The notes: a model not told the origin generated them from the sequence alone. Shown: positions 12,179 through 24,958, counted from the stretch's first letter. The stretch is DNA of 64,000 nt from Clytia hemisphaerica (GCA_902728285.1 CACVBU010001205.1:427309-491308), one strand, 5' to 3'. Numbers and translations are program-made.

Positions 12179-12348
12179 TCACTTTGATTTCTAAACTTTC
12201 TTCCGATCGGGTTAACTTTTTGGGTACTTTTAGCGTACGTTGTTTTTATAGATCATAATGTGCTCACTTTGATTTCTCAACTTTCTTCCGATCGGGTTAA
12301 CTTTTTGGGTACTTTTAGCGTACGTTGTTTTAACAGATCATAATGTGG
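12179..12348. repeat. 85-bp tandem duplication
   Basis: Two nearly identical 85-bp units, 12179-12263 and 12264-12348, both starting TCACTTTGATTTCT and both carrying CCGATCGGGTTAAC and TAGCGTACGTTG. Only a few bases differ, so the duplication is recent. Confidence 0.9.
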
Positions 12349-13689
12349 TGTTTCAAGATGGCGGCTCAAGCGATAGTCAGATGTGATAAAAGTCAGTGTT
12401 GTACCAAAGTATTTCCAGTATAAATCTGTTGCAAGCTTCAATTTCTGTCATTTATTTTTTAACTCGGAAATTCAAACACATAATTTTCATCAAGGGGACT
12501 CTTTTTCTATATCTTTTGAAGCTTTAAAGCCGTTTGCTCAAGTTTTTGTTTATGTTGAATTTTCTGATACTTTTTATTGCCGTTTTTGCAATAAAAACAT
12601 ATTTTTCTTGTTTGCCTCTAGGTGGGATTGGTGGTGTTATAATGTTATTGGAATTTGATAAAGTTTACAAAAGTACAGCTACTGTCTAAATTTGATAAAG
12701 ACTGGATGCAATTGTGCTTTTTTGGACTAAACCAGGGGATGTCAATCGAACGTTCGATTGCCAATCGAACCAATCGAATTAATCGAATTTAATCGAATCC
12801 AATCGAATGATTGATTTTCGATTAGCCGAATTGATCGAACGCCAATCGAATTCTAATCGAAACCGAAAAACATGTGAAATTCGATTGGTTTCGATTGAGT
12901 TCGACAAGCTTCGATTAACGTTCGATCAACTTCGATTAACGTTCGATCAACTTCGATTTTACTTTAAAAAGTTTAAATTTTGCGGGGCTAAATTTGGAAG
13001 ATTTTTTGTACCGTAAACCCAGATGACTTCGGCCACCCTCTGTTAACTTCCGCCGACTTTGAAGGGCTGTAACTTTTTATAGAATGAACATGAACATTCA
13101 TTTTTTCTACACGTTTGGCCGCAATAAAGGTCTTTCGGATGGTACAATAGAAAAAACAAGAATATTCATTCCTAGCGAAAATGGGGCAAAAAACGGACAT
13201 CTTCGACCGTCTTTTTTGAAACCGTGATCACAAAAGATTGCGGATAGATATCTGTAAAGATTTTACACAGCAGTGCTGCATGTAATAGACCAATTGTAAA
13301 TTGTACAAAATCTTTTTGAAAAATGATGAATCTTTGACGAGCTATAACCCCTTAAAGTTGTCCCTATTTTTTTGAATCGATTAAGTTGTTAAAACATTTT
13401 GTAGATTTCCTGCGAGAGTTACTTTATGAAGTTCATTGACATGCAAATGAGTTCAAGGATATTTTTAAGGGCCTCTATATATCACGATCGATAAAAAGTG
13501 AGCGGGATAAAAGTTTTAAAGCTTACTCTTTCATGTTCTTTCACACGCATTAATTCAAGATGTATATTAAGGTAACGTAAAAAGGGAACGAAAAGATACG
13601 AGAATTTCCCGTAGAAATATAATTTTATCATATACGTATATCCCTGTCTCATGCAAAATGGCATTTTAGCTCTCCCCGCCTCTCGGGCT

Positions 13690-13890
13690 CCAACCAACAA
13701 AGGAAATACCATATTACATCCCTGTCCCGTGCGAGTGTGTATGTGAGCTTTCCTATTTCCCTGCCTCACAACGAAGGGAATACACATTACACCCTTTTCT
13801 CGCAACGAAGGGAATACACATTACACCCCTTTCTCGCAACGAAGGGAATACCCATTACATCCCTGTCTCACAACGAAGGAAATACGCACC
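13690..13890. repeat. minisatellite of about 35 bp
   Basis: CAACGAAGGGAATAC...CATTACA...CCCT units recur about four times at 13768-13890, with degenerate units further left. The clearest copies differ at one to three positions. Confidence 0.8.
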
Positions 13891-14046
13891 AATTTAGCAA
13901 GAACTAAGTTTTGCGAAAAGGGCGAAAATTCATGAAAATCACAAATTTACCGTTTTTAATTACTCCACAGAGTTTAATCTACCTAAGGCGGCGGGCACGT
14001 AAGGTATTTTGATTTAAGTCAATGAATCCTGAATTTCGCTGGTTTA

Positions 14047-14342
14047 GGGATTGTAAAGATCTTCTAGCGCCACATGATGGAGATGGACATTTAAAAATGT
14101 TAGAAAAGGTTTTGATGAACGCTGTTGTGTGTCAACTGTTTCATATCTGATCGGTATTAAATGTGGTTTTGCCGGTTGAAGATTAAAATAATTTGAATAT
14201 ATTTCTTTTCTTTCAAGATATTCCAAATCGACACGTCGAATAATGATACAGCTATCAAGTATCCCGGATTGAGAAGTTCACACATCTTCATATTGGACGG
14301 CATACAATCAGGAAAAGGTATTTCGTTCTCGAATGTTTTCAC
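14047..14342 (-). CDS. possible coding exons of an unrecognised gene
   Basis: Two minus-strand frames overlap here. Frame 1 (about 14342-14236) follows an AAAATCAG acceptor and has MPSNMKMCELLNPGYL. Frame 2 (about 14262-14047) follows a TTGATAG acceptor-like site, has CIIIRRVDLEYLERK and ends at a stop. Composition looks protein-like rather than random, and the frames could be consecutive exons or one frameshifted exon. No family is recognised. Both lie inside the 13011-16277 TIR element. Confidence 0.25.
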
Positions 14343-15674
14343 CTGATTTTATCGTCATCCTTTATACCATTTTAATATGTATCTTTCTTCTAGTAAAATA
14401 ATTTTATCATGCACCCCTATTTTAGGTCGTTGACTACTGAATGACAAAAATTTATCCCAGCATAGATAAATAGTAAAGTTACATCTTTTAATTTCCAGGA
14501 TTTTGACATTAACATTTGCGTTCTAGGTAGTATCAATGACGGCGGTATATAATGACATCAAAAGGAGGGATACTGTTAAAGTGCGGAATAGTGTACAAGT
14601 AAGTACTCTCGGGTACCTAATAGCTGGGGGGCGCTAATTAATCTTTCGAAAATTTTCCACCCATGATATTTTTATAACCCCCCACCTGCTTATTAAGTTT
14701 TGTGATAACGTTAACTGTAAATTTCTTTACATGTCTAATAAATATTCGATGGGTTTGATTGTGATTTCTAATCTAAAGAGCTAAGGTAATGAAGCCCTGA
14801 ACATACCTATTTTTATTCATTCGTTGTCTTTTATAGGAACCACTGGATGAACCGATAATCGAGATCGTTCTCAGATAGACATGACCCTTAATTGTCAACT
14901 TGACTAAAACACGGCAGGAAAATCATTTATTCACCATCGAAGCGCTAAGAATTATGCACCCGACTCTATCCACGGAGATTATTTATGCAAATATTTTTAC
15001 TATTCCCCTATATCAGTGACCCGGTCAGCTCCACTTGATGGATAACCTGGCGAAAGAAATTACATAGAACCCAAATCAAAGATCTTATTTATGGTCTTAC
15101 CCCGGCCAACAATCGTTAATTTATTTAAGAATTCTTGGAATATTACTTGAAATTACTTTTTCCCTACCCGAGGAAGTTAAAAGTTATCACTTAGTGAGTT
15201 TTGGAGACCCTATAGTCAGACCCGGTGGGTTTCAAAACTTCACTGGGTCACTGAGAAAGGGGTGTTCTATTATGTATGAAATATAAAAAATGTACGTTTA
15301 TGTGTGTCAGTAAATGTCCGGGACAGTGTATATCATCCGTTTATGTCCACACGCTGGGGCTTTACAATAACCAAACATCATCAAATTTTACACTTGCGTT
15401 TAATTCCCAGTTTAGTGAAATCGGAGAGGTGATGTCGCAGTTATTGGTGAATTTTACCCAATGGAGAGAAGATAAAAATTCCAATTGGGGGAAAGAGAAA
15501 GATCCATTGAGTAATTCAGTCATTTTTAAGGGTTGAGTTTGTCAATAGAACTTCCAAAAGGAGATGAACTTGAACGATTCGGGGGGAAATGATGACAATT
15601 TTGAAAATTCAACACAAGTTTATCCCGTCACAATTTTTCCCCGACTTAATTAAACCCCAAATCTTCTTCCCCAA

Positions 15675-15909
15675 TTAAATATTTTGCAACAGAAATTTAC
15701 GACTGCAATTTCCCGTGTTAGGTCCCACCGGGTTCTGTGATACAAGTGTGTAGGGCAGATTATTATGTTCTTCTGTTGCTCGCTTTTCCTTTTGACATGT
15801 GATCGGTACAGCTTCGGTAAAACAACAAACGCAAAGCAAATGCTTGCAGAGTTTGTTTGTTCTTATAAACTTCGTTTCTTGATCCATCCTGATTCCAAAG
15901 AGGACAGGG
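15675..15909 (-). CDS. possible terminal exon, cysteine-rich, unrecognised
   Basis: A minus-strand open frame following a TTTCATTTTTAG acceptor-like site. It contains NKLCKHLLCVCCF and ends at a stop at 15675. Protein-like composition is the only support. It may belong with the 14047-14342 frames, which lie downstream on the same strand. Confidence 0.22.
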
Positions 15910-16360
15910 CCTAAAAATGAAATCGGAAAAACGGTTAATTAATAAGCACGTTGTTACTTAACACGATCCCACCAAACCGGTTTACTGCCTAGTAATCGTA
16001 AAAATATACGTGAACAATTAACGAGCCGTAATTACTAACAGACAGATATATTTTCATATTTTTGATTTTGAGGCTGGCCGAGGTTATTTTTTGCTACTTT
16101 TTGGTCTTCTTTGGTTCATTACTTTCGAAGGAAATACTTTTAGCTTGTGAAATTTTAACACATTAATTTGAGGGACTTCAAGATGATGTATAAGAAGTTT
16201 CATGCTCGTACGATCAATATTTATTGCAAACGAAAATAAAAATGGTCAAAAGTGGCCGAAGTCATCTGGACTTACGGTAACACCACCTTGAAATTCCCTT
16301 CCCGCCAAAAGAAGTTAGCGGAAGAATGTTTGCTTACGTAATTCCTGGGGGGGGGGCAAA

Positions 16361-16565
16361 AATGGGTGATGGGTATGTGCGGACGGTAAGGGTCGGTTTT
16401 TTCACTTTTCAAAGTCTCTCTAAGAGGGTAGCAAAAATCACAAAAATTCACATCACTCTCTCTAAGGGTCGGAAAATTCAAGATTTCTGGGAAATTTTTT
16501 TGATTCAGAGAGAAAAATTTGAAAAAAGTCTCTCTATCTAAGGGTAGGGAATTTTTCAAATTTCG
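16361..16565. repeat. TCTCTCTAAGGGT word array
   Basis: TCTCTCTAAG(A/G)G and GGTCGG or GGTAGGG recur three to four times separated by AAAAATTT-like spacers, like the interiors of the other motif-built elements here. Clear terminal repeats were not found. Confidence 0.5.
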
Positions 16566-16793
16566 AAGAAAACAAGGTCGAATTCCGCCACCCTCGACTC
16601 CATGGCTTATCTAACCCCCTTACGCTATTGATGATTCTGATGGACGCGTTGACGGGGGATATAAGCCCTGGTGCACTTTAAAAACGAAAGTACTTTTAGG
16701 CATGTACGCGAAACGTATGTCGATTAGCATAATCCCGCCATTTTACAAATTCCGAGAATTTGAAAAAATCAAAACAAGCTAAATATGTAATGA

Positions 16794-17105
16794 ATGGCTG
16801 ATGTAAATAGTAAATTTAAAAGTCAAAGACAGATTCTCAACATGAAGAAGTTGAAGTATGAAGAACTCTTGGCAAACCAATCAATTGACAAAATTGCAAA
16901 ATGTCATTTAAATGATTGGCAGAGAAAGATACTACGAGACCTTGATAAGCAGTCTATCCCTGCACTGAGCGAACTGGAACTGCTTGTAAAACGATTTTTT
17001 ACAGAAAGACAAAATTCACTCGAAAAGACCCTCTGCTGTCCACATATAATTGTTTTGCTTGAACTGATTTCCAACAGCAATCTTGCATGTTTCTTTATAA
17101 TCTGA
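16794..17105 (+). CDS. hypothetical lysine-rich helical protein, 103 aa
   Basis: The ORF opens MADVNSKFKSQRQILNMKK and is rich in Lys, Leu, Glu and Gln for its first 80 residues, as expected for a helical or coiled-coil exon. It then turns hydrophobic (LLELISNSN) before the stop, which may be intron read-through. An upstream GC-richer stretch (16600-16780) could be a promoter. No family recognised. It lies inside the 12732-23398 block, so it may be captured or host sequence. Confidence 0.35.
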   Translation: MADVNSKFKSQRQILNMKKLKYEELLANQSIDKIAKCHLNDWQRKILRDLDKQSIPALSELELLVKRFFTERQNSLEKTLCCPHIIVLLELISNSNLACFFII

Positions 17106-18257
17106 TCACTCGTGATGAATGACTGATGTTTATACATTTTGACATCTATCTTGTCCATGACCATGGGCATCAGAAGTATGAAAAAGAAAAAAACATACAT
17201 CTCCAGTGATTGCTTGACTGGTAGTCAAAATGAACTGATCGGTGAAGAAGCTTTTTCAGAAAAACTTGAGACTACGTACAATACAAACTCACTGCAAAAA
17301 TGTTCTGGTTATGGTTTATACAATTAAAAGCTTGGCAATTATGTGAACAATTCTAATCAACTGATGAATGTGTAAAAGCAAGAAACTTCAAGTATTGAAA
17401 AAGAAATAAATCTGTATGTTTACCATGAAACAATTCTTTAAACATATCCTATTACCAGACTGAAAATTTATTTATATTGACCGTAAATGTCAAAAAGTAT
17501 ACAAACTAGTATGGTACATTGTGTATATTGGACTAAATTTGACAAAAAATGTTGAAGCTGGAAGTAGTTTTTTTATCGGGATAAAATTTATGCAAACATA
17601 TAACAAATCTGTCATCTAGATTATCAATTATGACATGTTAGACTTTTTTAGATTGAAATCAGTTGAATTTATTCTGAACTAAAGATTATGTTTCACTGTC
17701 GTCATCATGTTCTGATTTGCTACATAACAACATTTTTGGAAAGTTTTCCATAGAGTCTTCAGTTTTTAACCTATTTTGAGGATAAAATCAAATAGGAGTA
17801 CAGTCATCTAAAGTAACATTGACAGATTTTTTTTCATAAGCTGTATTAAGTGTCAAATTTTATTATTTTATAGATGAATATTTCTGGACATTGTTTCAAA
17901 AGATATAGCAATCAACTACATTTTGGTCAAAATTCCAGAATAGAACTTTAAGATTATATATGTCTTTTCAGTTCAAGTTCTGTTATTTTGATACAAAATG
18001 ATTGAGAAATTTACTACAAAAAATTGAATACATATCTCTGCTTTTTTTTTGTAAATGTCACATTTTCTTTGGAGCAAAGCTGTTTCATTTTAAAGCATCT
18101 GATACCTTGAAGCTGAAAGGACTGATAAAACAAGATTAATTTTTGGAACTTTTTTCAATCAAAAATTAGAGAACCATTAAAGGCAAAAATAAAATTTGGA
18201 ATTATTGTACTTTACCTTCACTGTTCTCGAGACTTGACAAATAAATTGATAATAATA
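17106..18257. other. AT-rich stretch without recognised features
   Basis: Long runs of low-complexity AT-rich DNA, resembling intron or 3' UTR. No exon was identified. Confidence 0.35.
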
Positions 18258-18565
18258 CCTTGAAGGAAGAAATTTTGGCAGGAATTTAATTTGGCGGGTG
18301 GTTGAAAAAGTTTTTTCAGAGGAATTTAATTTGGTGGATTGCTAGAAAAAAGAAATTAGGCGAGAATTTAATTTGGCGGTTGAAGGAAATTTTTGGCCAA
18401 AAATTGTTACCGAATAAGCAAAAACCTGTTTTTAAGGCCTGAAATAGCACAAATTTGGAGAATACACGAGATAAATTAAATTTGGCGGGAATTTAATTTG
18501 ACGTATGGCGGAATTCCTGGTAAATCCGCCAAATTTTATTTCTGTCATAATTTATTCTTTTAAGG
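18258..18565. mobile_element. 308-bp TA-flanked MITE with TTTAATTTGGCGG words
   Basis: The left end CCTTGAAGGAAGAAATTTTG and right end (inverse) CCTTAAAAGAATAAATTATG are imperfect TIRs flanked by TA. GGAATTTAATTTGGCGG recurs about six times inside. Non-coding. Confidence 0.8.
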
Positions 18566-19074
18566 TAGTCCTTGATTACAATCGACCTCTTTTTAATATT
18601 GAAATTCAACAAAATCTAATATTATTTTCAAGCCTTTCCCATGAACATTTTCCATAGGACCAGTAAATATTTCTAACTTTTTTTGTTAATTGAATAAAAC
18701 GAAATGTTCCAAGTTTATTAAAGTTTCATGTAAAATGTATTCCTGCAGATTTCTTTTGATCATCTGCCAAATCTCTAAAAAACTTATTACACCATGTTTT
18801 TATTATCAAAACTCTGAGTTGGAAATCGTTTAAAGATTCACAAGAAAAATCTTAAAAATGGCACGTATAAAGATTCACACAAGAATATCAAATTCATTTT
18901 ACTAGTCAGAAAGCTCTTATTAATTAGAATTTAATTCCAAACTCTATACAATGATTCATAGCTAGCATTAAAATTTTCATAAAATTTCAAATGGGTATTT
19001 TACATAATTCAATGTGTTCTCTAAATAAATAAATAAATTCTTAATGAATGATGATATAGTATAGTAACAGAACA

Positions 19075-19800
19075 AAATTCACCAAAATTAGTTATCGCCA
19101 AAATTGAAAGAATTGCTTCCTCACCCTGCCTCACCATAATAAGGGCCCCTAATAAGTTCTTGCCAGAATTAAAATTTCCAGTGATGTTCCTAAGGGGCCG
19201 TCCACATAGTACGTACGCAATAAGGGGGAGAGGGGGTGTCTTCTCAAAAGCATATGGGAAGGGGAAGGGGAGGGGTCGAAAGAAAAAGTAAGTACGCAGA
19301 AAAAAAAATTCACAGCCCTTTTTTTGCTTGTAAAATTGGTTGAAAGAGAATAAAAAGAGAATTATTATTCGCTTGTTCCTTACAAAATATCAGCTGTTTC
19401 TCTCTCATAGAGCCTTTTGAATTTGATTTTTTTTTCAGCCAGGGGGGGGGGTGTGAATGAAAAAAGTACGTACTCACCAGGGGGTATAGCTATTTGCATC
19501 TGCTTGCCTATAGGGGGAGGGGTATATATATACTCAATTTTTGACATTTTAGTGGGTACGTACTATATGGACGGCCCCTAGTAACAACAAAGTTCTATTT
19601 GAAACACTAATTTTTTAGCATAAAAGAACCACTTTATATACTACGTGCTATTTGCCCAAATTAGTTTTTGCCAAAATTAAAAATTGGATTTCTCTTCAAA
19701 ACCACATTTATAAAAAATTCTATTTTATTTAGCTCCTTGCCAAAATAAGTTCTCTCCAAAGTAATTGTATTCCCCAAATTCTTATTTTTTCGCAATTTTT
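19075..19800. repeat. CCAAAATTAGTT word array interrupted by a MITE
   Basis: Words like CAAAATTAGTTATCGCC, AATTAGTTTTTGCC and GCCAAAATAAGTTCTCTCC recur on both sides of the 19193-19579 element. A similar array is at 63535-63690. Probably one motif-built element split by a later insertion. Confidence 0.5.
19193..19579. mobile_element. MITE with AGGGGCCGTCCACATAGTAC ends
   Basis: AGGGGCCGTCCACATAGTAC at the left is answered by GTACTATATGGACGGCCCCT at the right. The interior is G-rich with GGGGGAGGGG runs and further GTACGTAC words. Target duplication is unclear. Confidence 0.82.
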
Positions 19801-22800
19801 GCCTCTTGCTGATTTCACCATTTTATCTCCAATTGTCCCTTTTCGTTAAATAATTGTTTTTCAGTGAAGTGAAAGTAACAACAAGCATTTTCACTCCTTA
19901 ATTGTTACACAGTCCATAAAGTGTCCATCAATCTTTTCTTTCTTATTATTTAAACATCATACAGTGGCCAAATGTTTAAAATTAACTTCAACTGACACTG
20001 ATGACTGAGCAATGCATTTAGTTATTTAGCATCCTGGAAAACCAGGGCTAACAAATAGTGCAATCTCTCAAAGTTTTTATAGCTCATGCTTATTCCAATC
20101 AGCCAATTAGTCACAAAAGCAAGATGCAATGATGATGTTGAGGACATGATACTTTTCATGTTTTTACACACAAAAACATTATATATGTTGTTGTACAAAA
20201 ATCTGATTGAATTCTACTCTGTCACTGTCGTTCATCGTTCCCAGCTGTGGTGACATGATATGGGCGGACAATTGGAGTTTACGTTCTTGGGGCTGGATAT
20301 AAAAATTCTATCGGCTACTTTTTGGATGAGCAGCATCAGCCAGAGTCAGCAGCAAAGCATTAGAGCTGTTGAAAATGTTTTATTTATTTTTCACATATCT
20401 AAAAGTGAGAAAGAAAGCAATAATTTCAAGGTTGAAATTTCTTTAGATCTGCTGAGTGTGTTTAAAGCCAGTTAATTTATAGCTTTAACTGTTCACAGCA
20501 GTTTTCTGCACCAACCCTAAAACTTCACCACAAAAAAATATCCATATCAGAGAGCCAAATTTAAAAAACAGTAATTGGAAGTTGAGACTTATTGCAAGGC
20601 TACTAATTTATTTTGAGCCAGTAAAAAACCATTAAAAGACAGAGGAAAGCCATTCTCATTTCAAAACAACAAACACAGTCATTTTCTACTTGCATTTCGC
20701 TTCCAAATGTCCAAATCAACATTATTTTCTTTTCCCATGCCAAATGGTCATACGGAGAAGAACTATTTACAGCATTTTGATATAAATTATTTTAGTAAGT
20801 GTGCTCGCAGCTCGGCTGTACTTGTCTTCGCAACATATTGCCCACACTCAAGCTGCCAGAGTCCAAAGGTCGAAAAATATCAAGATTCTTGATATTTTCT
20901 CTTCTAAAGTACCAGGGCCCTAAACGATTCCTCCAATTATACGGTACTGGCCTCTTTAAGTCGCAGAATCGTTTATCGGCCCTGGCTCGCGAGGGTGGAA
21001 TTCCGCAATTCCGAAATACCGTTCGTATCCTATTTCAGCGCTAATTTCGAACTTAAGATTTTATTTATATTTCTGGAGTGTCTTTAATTATTACTACTGA
21101 GATAGTTCTGTGGGGTTGGTTCCCACGTAATACGCGAGCCGCACTCGGTCAATCCGGCTGTTATTGGATGGCGGGGCTTATTAGCCTCCGTCTCGGAAGA
21201 GGACTGGGCCCGAATTTGCGGACGTTTTCACAGTTTCACTTTCGTTTTCGGCTATACGACAGCGTTTTCAAGCAGAAAGCAGAGGAAATCTGTGAAATTA
21301 TGGCAGGGAATACTGACCTATTTTTCCAGTGTTTCTCAAGATTGGAGCAAGATTATTGTTCTAGAAAGTTCATAAAGGCCTTATAGTTTCAGATTAGTAT
21401 GATTCCATCAGAAAAAACATTTACACCAAAGCTCCTTATTGATATGTGAAGGCTACCAAAAATAGCAATGTCCTCCATCAGAACAACTTTTACATAAGGG
21501 ACAAAGACAGTCAAAAAGTCTACTTTGTTGAAAATTTGCACAAAATACTTAGAGAAAATGGTACTATGGAAGCCCATTCTATACTCCTAAATGATAGTTG
21601 AAAGATCAGCAGTTGAGAGGGTTGATTAAAATAGAACTCAAAGCACACAATAAAGTATACATTTGTCCAGAAAGAACTGGCATGTTGTTTGCTTTGTTTT
21701 GGTGTTTAAAAATATGTACTTATCAGTCCTAAAAAATACAAATTAGAATATAATGAGGGCAATGAGTCTGGTTAAATGTTACTATATTTACAAGAAAGGA
21801 TTACTGAAAAAATACTACTGTATGTATATACTACTGATGAACTAAACTCAAAAACTAAAACTTTACCATAAATTTACATTACGACAATAAAAAAATCTAT
21901 CTTTAATAGCAACAAAGAAAAAAACATGGCTCAAAGTTAAAAAAACAGAGCTAGTCAGAGCTTCAATTCAGTAGATATAGAGCTTTCAAAATTTAAAAAC
22001 AGACACTGCATTGGTTACTACAAGACATACTATCCACACGGTTTTTTCGATTCATGAAAAAAATAAAGTATTTATCAAAAAAAGGGTTCTCTTTTTTTTG
22101 GTAATCAATTCCAACAATCAATATAACAGTTTTTTGAAAACCATCCCACAGTGTAAACATTATCAACCAACTAAACCCACACCGCCAAAATTGTAAAAAT
22201 AAGTCAATATAATTTCTATCAACAATTTCTCGTAAAATGTTTTTTTCCAACATTCTGATACCAATCATAGCTGGAGGCATCATGTGTAGAGTGACTGTGT
22301 GGCATTTCATTGCTTTTAATGATCACAATACCAAACATCAACCAAATAAAACTGACGCCAAGCCAAATCTGTCGCTTTAAAAATTTCCATGAAAATTATA
22401 ATTGAAACTTATCTCGTAAAATGCTTTTTTTCAACATTCTGGAGGTGTTCAAAGTTAGAGGTATCATATGTAGAGCCAAGCAATACATGAAAAGTCATTT
22501 GCTATCCCATTTGCCATGAGATATATGAGTCAACAATCAAACAAAAACCAACAAATCATGTCTCTTCACATTCATGTCACATCGTGTTTATATGGGGTAT
22601 CAAAAAGCCAATCCACAAGAAGAGCCATCTTCCTTTATTATGGAGTGTTCCAAAACTATTGTTAGGTTGTTTGGAAGTAAAGAAACCCACACAGTTTGTT
22701 TTATTTTGAAGATTTAACTTGAAAACAAACTGCATCTTTCCAGCAGAAACTCACGTTTCAACCTGCTACATAACATTGGTCAGTCGGGTCTGCTACTAAC

Positions 22801-22970
22801 ATGCAATAGTTTTATTATAGCCGAGCTTGAGAATCCGTAGGCAGGACTTGTAACATGTTTTATGTGTATAATTATGTCAGTCGACTTGAATCATGATACA
22901 TTACTTACATTTCACTGGATGCATTTTCGCTGTGAAATTATCCGCAAAATTTTCTGACCGCGTTCTGAGA
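19801..22970. other. block interior: small hairpins, nothing coding recognised
   Basis: Mostly AT-rich DNA. 20912-20985 is a 74-bp hairpin-like element with CCAGGGCC ends and TAAACGATTC inside. ATTAGCCTCCGTCTC at 21180 recurs inverted at about 22967, a possible pair of element ends 1.8 kb apart. Several short ORFs exist but none has convincing composition or splice partners. Confidence 0.4.
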
Positions 22971-23424
22971 CGGAGGCTAATTGGGGGAGGCGCTTAAAAC
23001 AGGGCGGCGGTATAGAGGAAATACGGAACCACGAAAATCGAAATTACAAAAAAACCGGAACAAAATTTGATCGAATGCCAATCGAACATAAATGGAATCA
23101 ATCGAATGCCAATCGAACATAAATCGAATTAATCGAATGCCAATCGAACACAAATCGAATTGATCGAACATTAATCAAACTAATCGAATCAATCGAAAAG
23201 TATATGCAATCGAAGCTAATCGAAACTAATCGAACGTCAATCGAACACCAATCGAACGGTAATCGAATCCAATCAAAAAAAAGATGTGAAATTCGATTGA
23301 CGTTCGATCAATTCGGCTAATCGAAAATCAATCATTCGATTGGCTTCGATTAAGTTCGATTGATTCGGTAATCGAATTTTTCGATTGACATCCCCTGGAC
23401 TAAAAGGCGAATCGCAAAAAATTG

Positions 23425-23753
23425 TTTGGTTCCCGTCATTTCTACTTTAAAAAGTGGGGGTCGTTCGGTCATTCGGTTGAAAATATTTTTCTTTTAAGAA
23501 GCAGCTACATCTTGTTGAAAGGGAATCCGTCGTGTGGACTGATCCGAATTAAGAAATTGAGAAACCGTGGATAAACTGGTTTTCGGTTTACTCTCCATTA
23601 GCATGTGGCTCGCTACTTCGATTTGAAAACTTGTAAACACAGAGCGTGCAGAGGTCGACAGTGGAAATCCAGCAAAGCAGCGGAAAAGCTTTCCGACTCT
23701 CCAACTCTACCTGCTGACCGTAAATCAGGGTCGGTCAGATGACGGGAACCAAA
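23425..23753. mobile_element. 329-bp TIR element, TTTGGTTCCCGTCAT ends
   Basis: A perfect 15-bp inverted pair, TTTGGTTCCCGTCAT and ATGACGGGAACCAAA, bounds a non-coding interior that carries further GGTCGTTCGGTCATT-like words. It lies 26 bp past the right end of the 10.7-kb block. Confidence 0.65.
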
Positions 23754-23784
23754 TGATGACATCACATCTCCTATTATTGGACTT

Positions 23785-24660
23785 GCAAAATTATGACAAA
23801 TGGTCTTTGGAATTTGATCAATTATATTAATATTATATTAATATTAATATATACAGTTCTTGTTGAAATTGATCAAACTATTTTTCATGCAGTTCCGGAC
23901 GCAGATTGTGTTTTTCTAACCTTTCCTAACTTTGGCGCACGTTTTGACCGAATAATGGAATGGAATGAATGGCGATAACAGTTTATACATATCTCTTATC
24001 AGACTTGCAGAAAGCGGACTGCAGAAAGTTATGAAAAATGGTTTCTAGAATTTAATGAATTATATCGCCAAGTTACAAAACAACAGATCCATCTGGTCTT
24101 CATTTAACATTGTTTTAAAGTTTAAAAAACACTGCCAGTGCTTGGCACAGAAGAGAGGACTCCCAGTTGAAATTAATTGCTACTTCGCTGCCTTGTTGAA
24201 TTTATTTATTATGGTCGTGTGTTTATTCCGCTAAGGCGGTAAGGCGATCGCCCAAATTCATAGACCAATCAAAAGGGAGTTTAAAGCAAAACGGGGAAAA
24301 ATGAGCTTCCCCGCATAGTTATGAATTTTAAGTTTTGCTTTCGATTATCATTTGCGACTAAACTGCAAAATTTATTTACGCAGACTGGATGCAAATTATG
24401 TTTTTCTGACCTTGCCAAATTTTGGCTTTGACTGAATAGCAGTCAGTATTTACGTACCTAATTGCCCTTGCAGACAACTGATAAATGGTTTCTGTAATTT
24501 GACCAAGTCTACCAAAATACAGTTCCAGTTTATTTCTAGTATAACACTTTGGTCAGATATGGATATTGTCTACATCGAACAGAAAAAATGTATCATAACT
24601 GACTGGAATGAAATTAACAAAAAGTTTAATTACACTATGTTTCTCTTTTATTTTATAGTA
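23785..24660. repeat. old, diverged direct repeat (three units)
   Basis: Units near 23785, 24025 and 24475 share an AAATGGTNTCT..AATTT core, and two later share CGCAGACTGGATGCA-like and TTTTTCTGACC-like words. Highly diverged; no coding potential is claimed. Confidence 0.4.
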
Positions 24661-24804
24661 ATGAACTATAGCTTAATTGTTTGATGTCATAAAAACAGTG
24701 CTACAATGCTAAAGAGAAGTATACTTTGAGTTTCTCGTGGGGGGGGGAGGAGGTGTGAAGGAGCTCTCAGGCTTGTTATCAAATGTTTCACATTTTGTAC
24801 ATTA

Positions 24805-24958
24805 CACGCTTTTTTTTATAAGAATAGTGTACTTTGGTTGAGGGTAAGCATTATTCTTATTTTTCTATTGTTCTAAACAATAATAGGCCTATTGTTTTAA
24901 ACCCGAAATCTCACCCTGATATTCTTATAGAAGTTATTCTTATAAAAGAAAAAGCGTG
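24805..24958. mobile_element. 154-bp TA-flanked MITE, CACGCTTTTT ends
   Basis: CACGCTTTTTTTTATAAGAA at the left and the inverse TTCTTATAAAAGAAAAAGCG at the right are flanked by TA. ATTCTTAT words repeat inside. A solitary end of the same kind occurs at 26583-26603. Confidence 0.8.

Larger units (their letters stand above)
13011..16277. mobile_element. 3.27-kb TA-flanked TIR element
   Basis: The left end CCGTAAACCCAGATGACTTC and right end (inverse strand) CCGTAAGTCCAGATGACTTC continue with GGCCAC on both sides and are flanked by TA, giving about 26 bp with two mismatches. It is nested in the 12732-23398 block. No transposase was found; the interior holds a minisatellite and two possible exons. 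Confidence 0.7.
12732..23398. mobile_element. 10.7-kb block with CCAGGGGATGTCAATCGAA termini and 6-bp TSD
   Basis: The left terminus CCAGGGGATGTCAATCGAA at 12732 is mirrored by TTCGATTGACATCCCCTGG ending at 23398. Both are directly flanked by ACTAAA (12726-12731 and 23399-23404). The subterminal 230 bp (left) and about 370 bp (right) are packed with AATCGAA words, and both share ATTGATTTTCGATTAGCCGA. This indicates one insertion event. Either it was a large element, or a short element of about 0.6 kb was later split by about 10 kb of inserted DNA. The interior holds other elements and possible exons but no intact transposase. The superfamily is not assigned. Confidence 0.65.

Noticed and set aside
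12725-23405. Classification of the 10.7-kb block as hAT from an 8-bp duplication
   Set aside because: With ends at CAGGGG the 8-bp flanks are GACTAAAC and GACTAAAA, one mismatch. The CCAG end with an exact 6-bp duplication fits this block and the 26123-27201 element equally well, so no superfamily is asserted.
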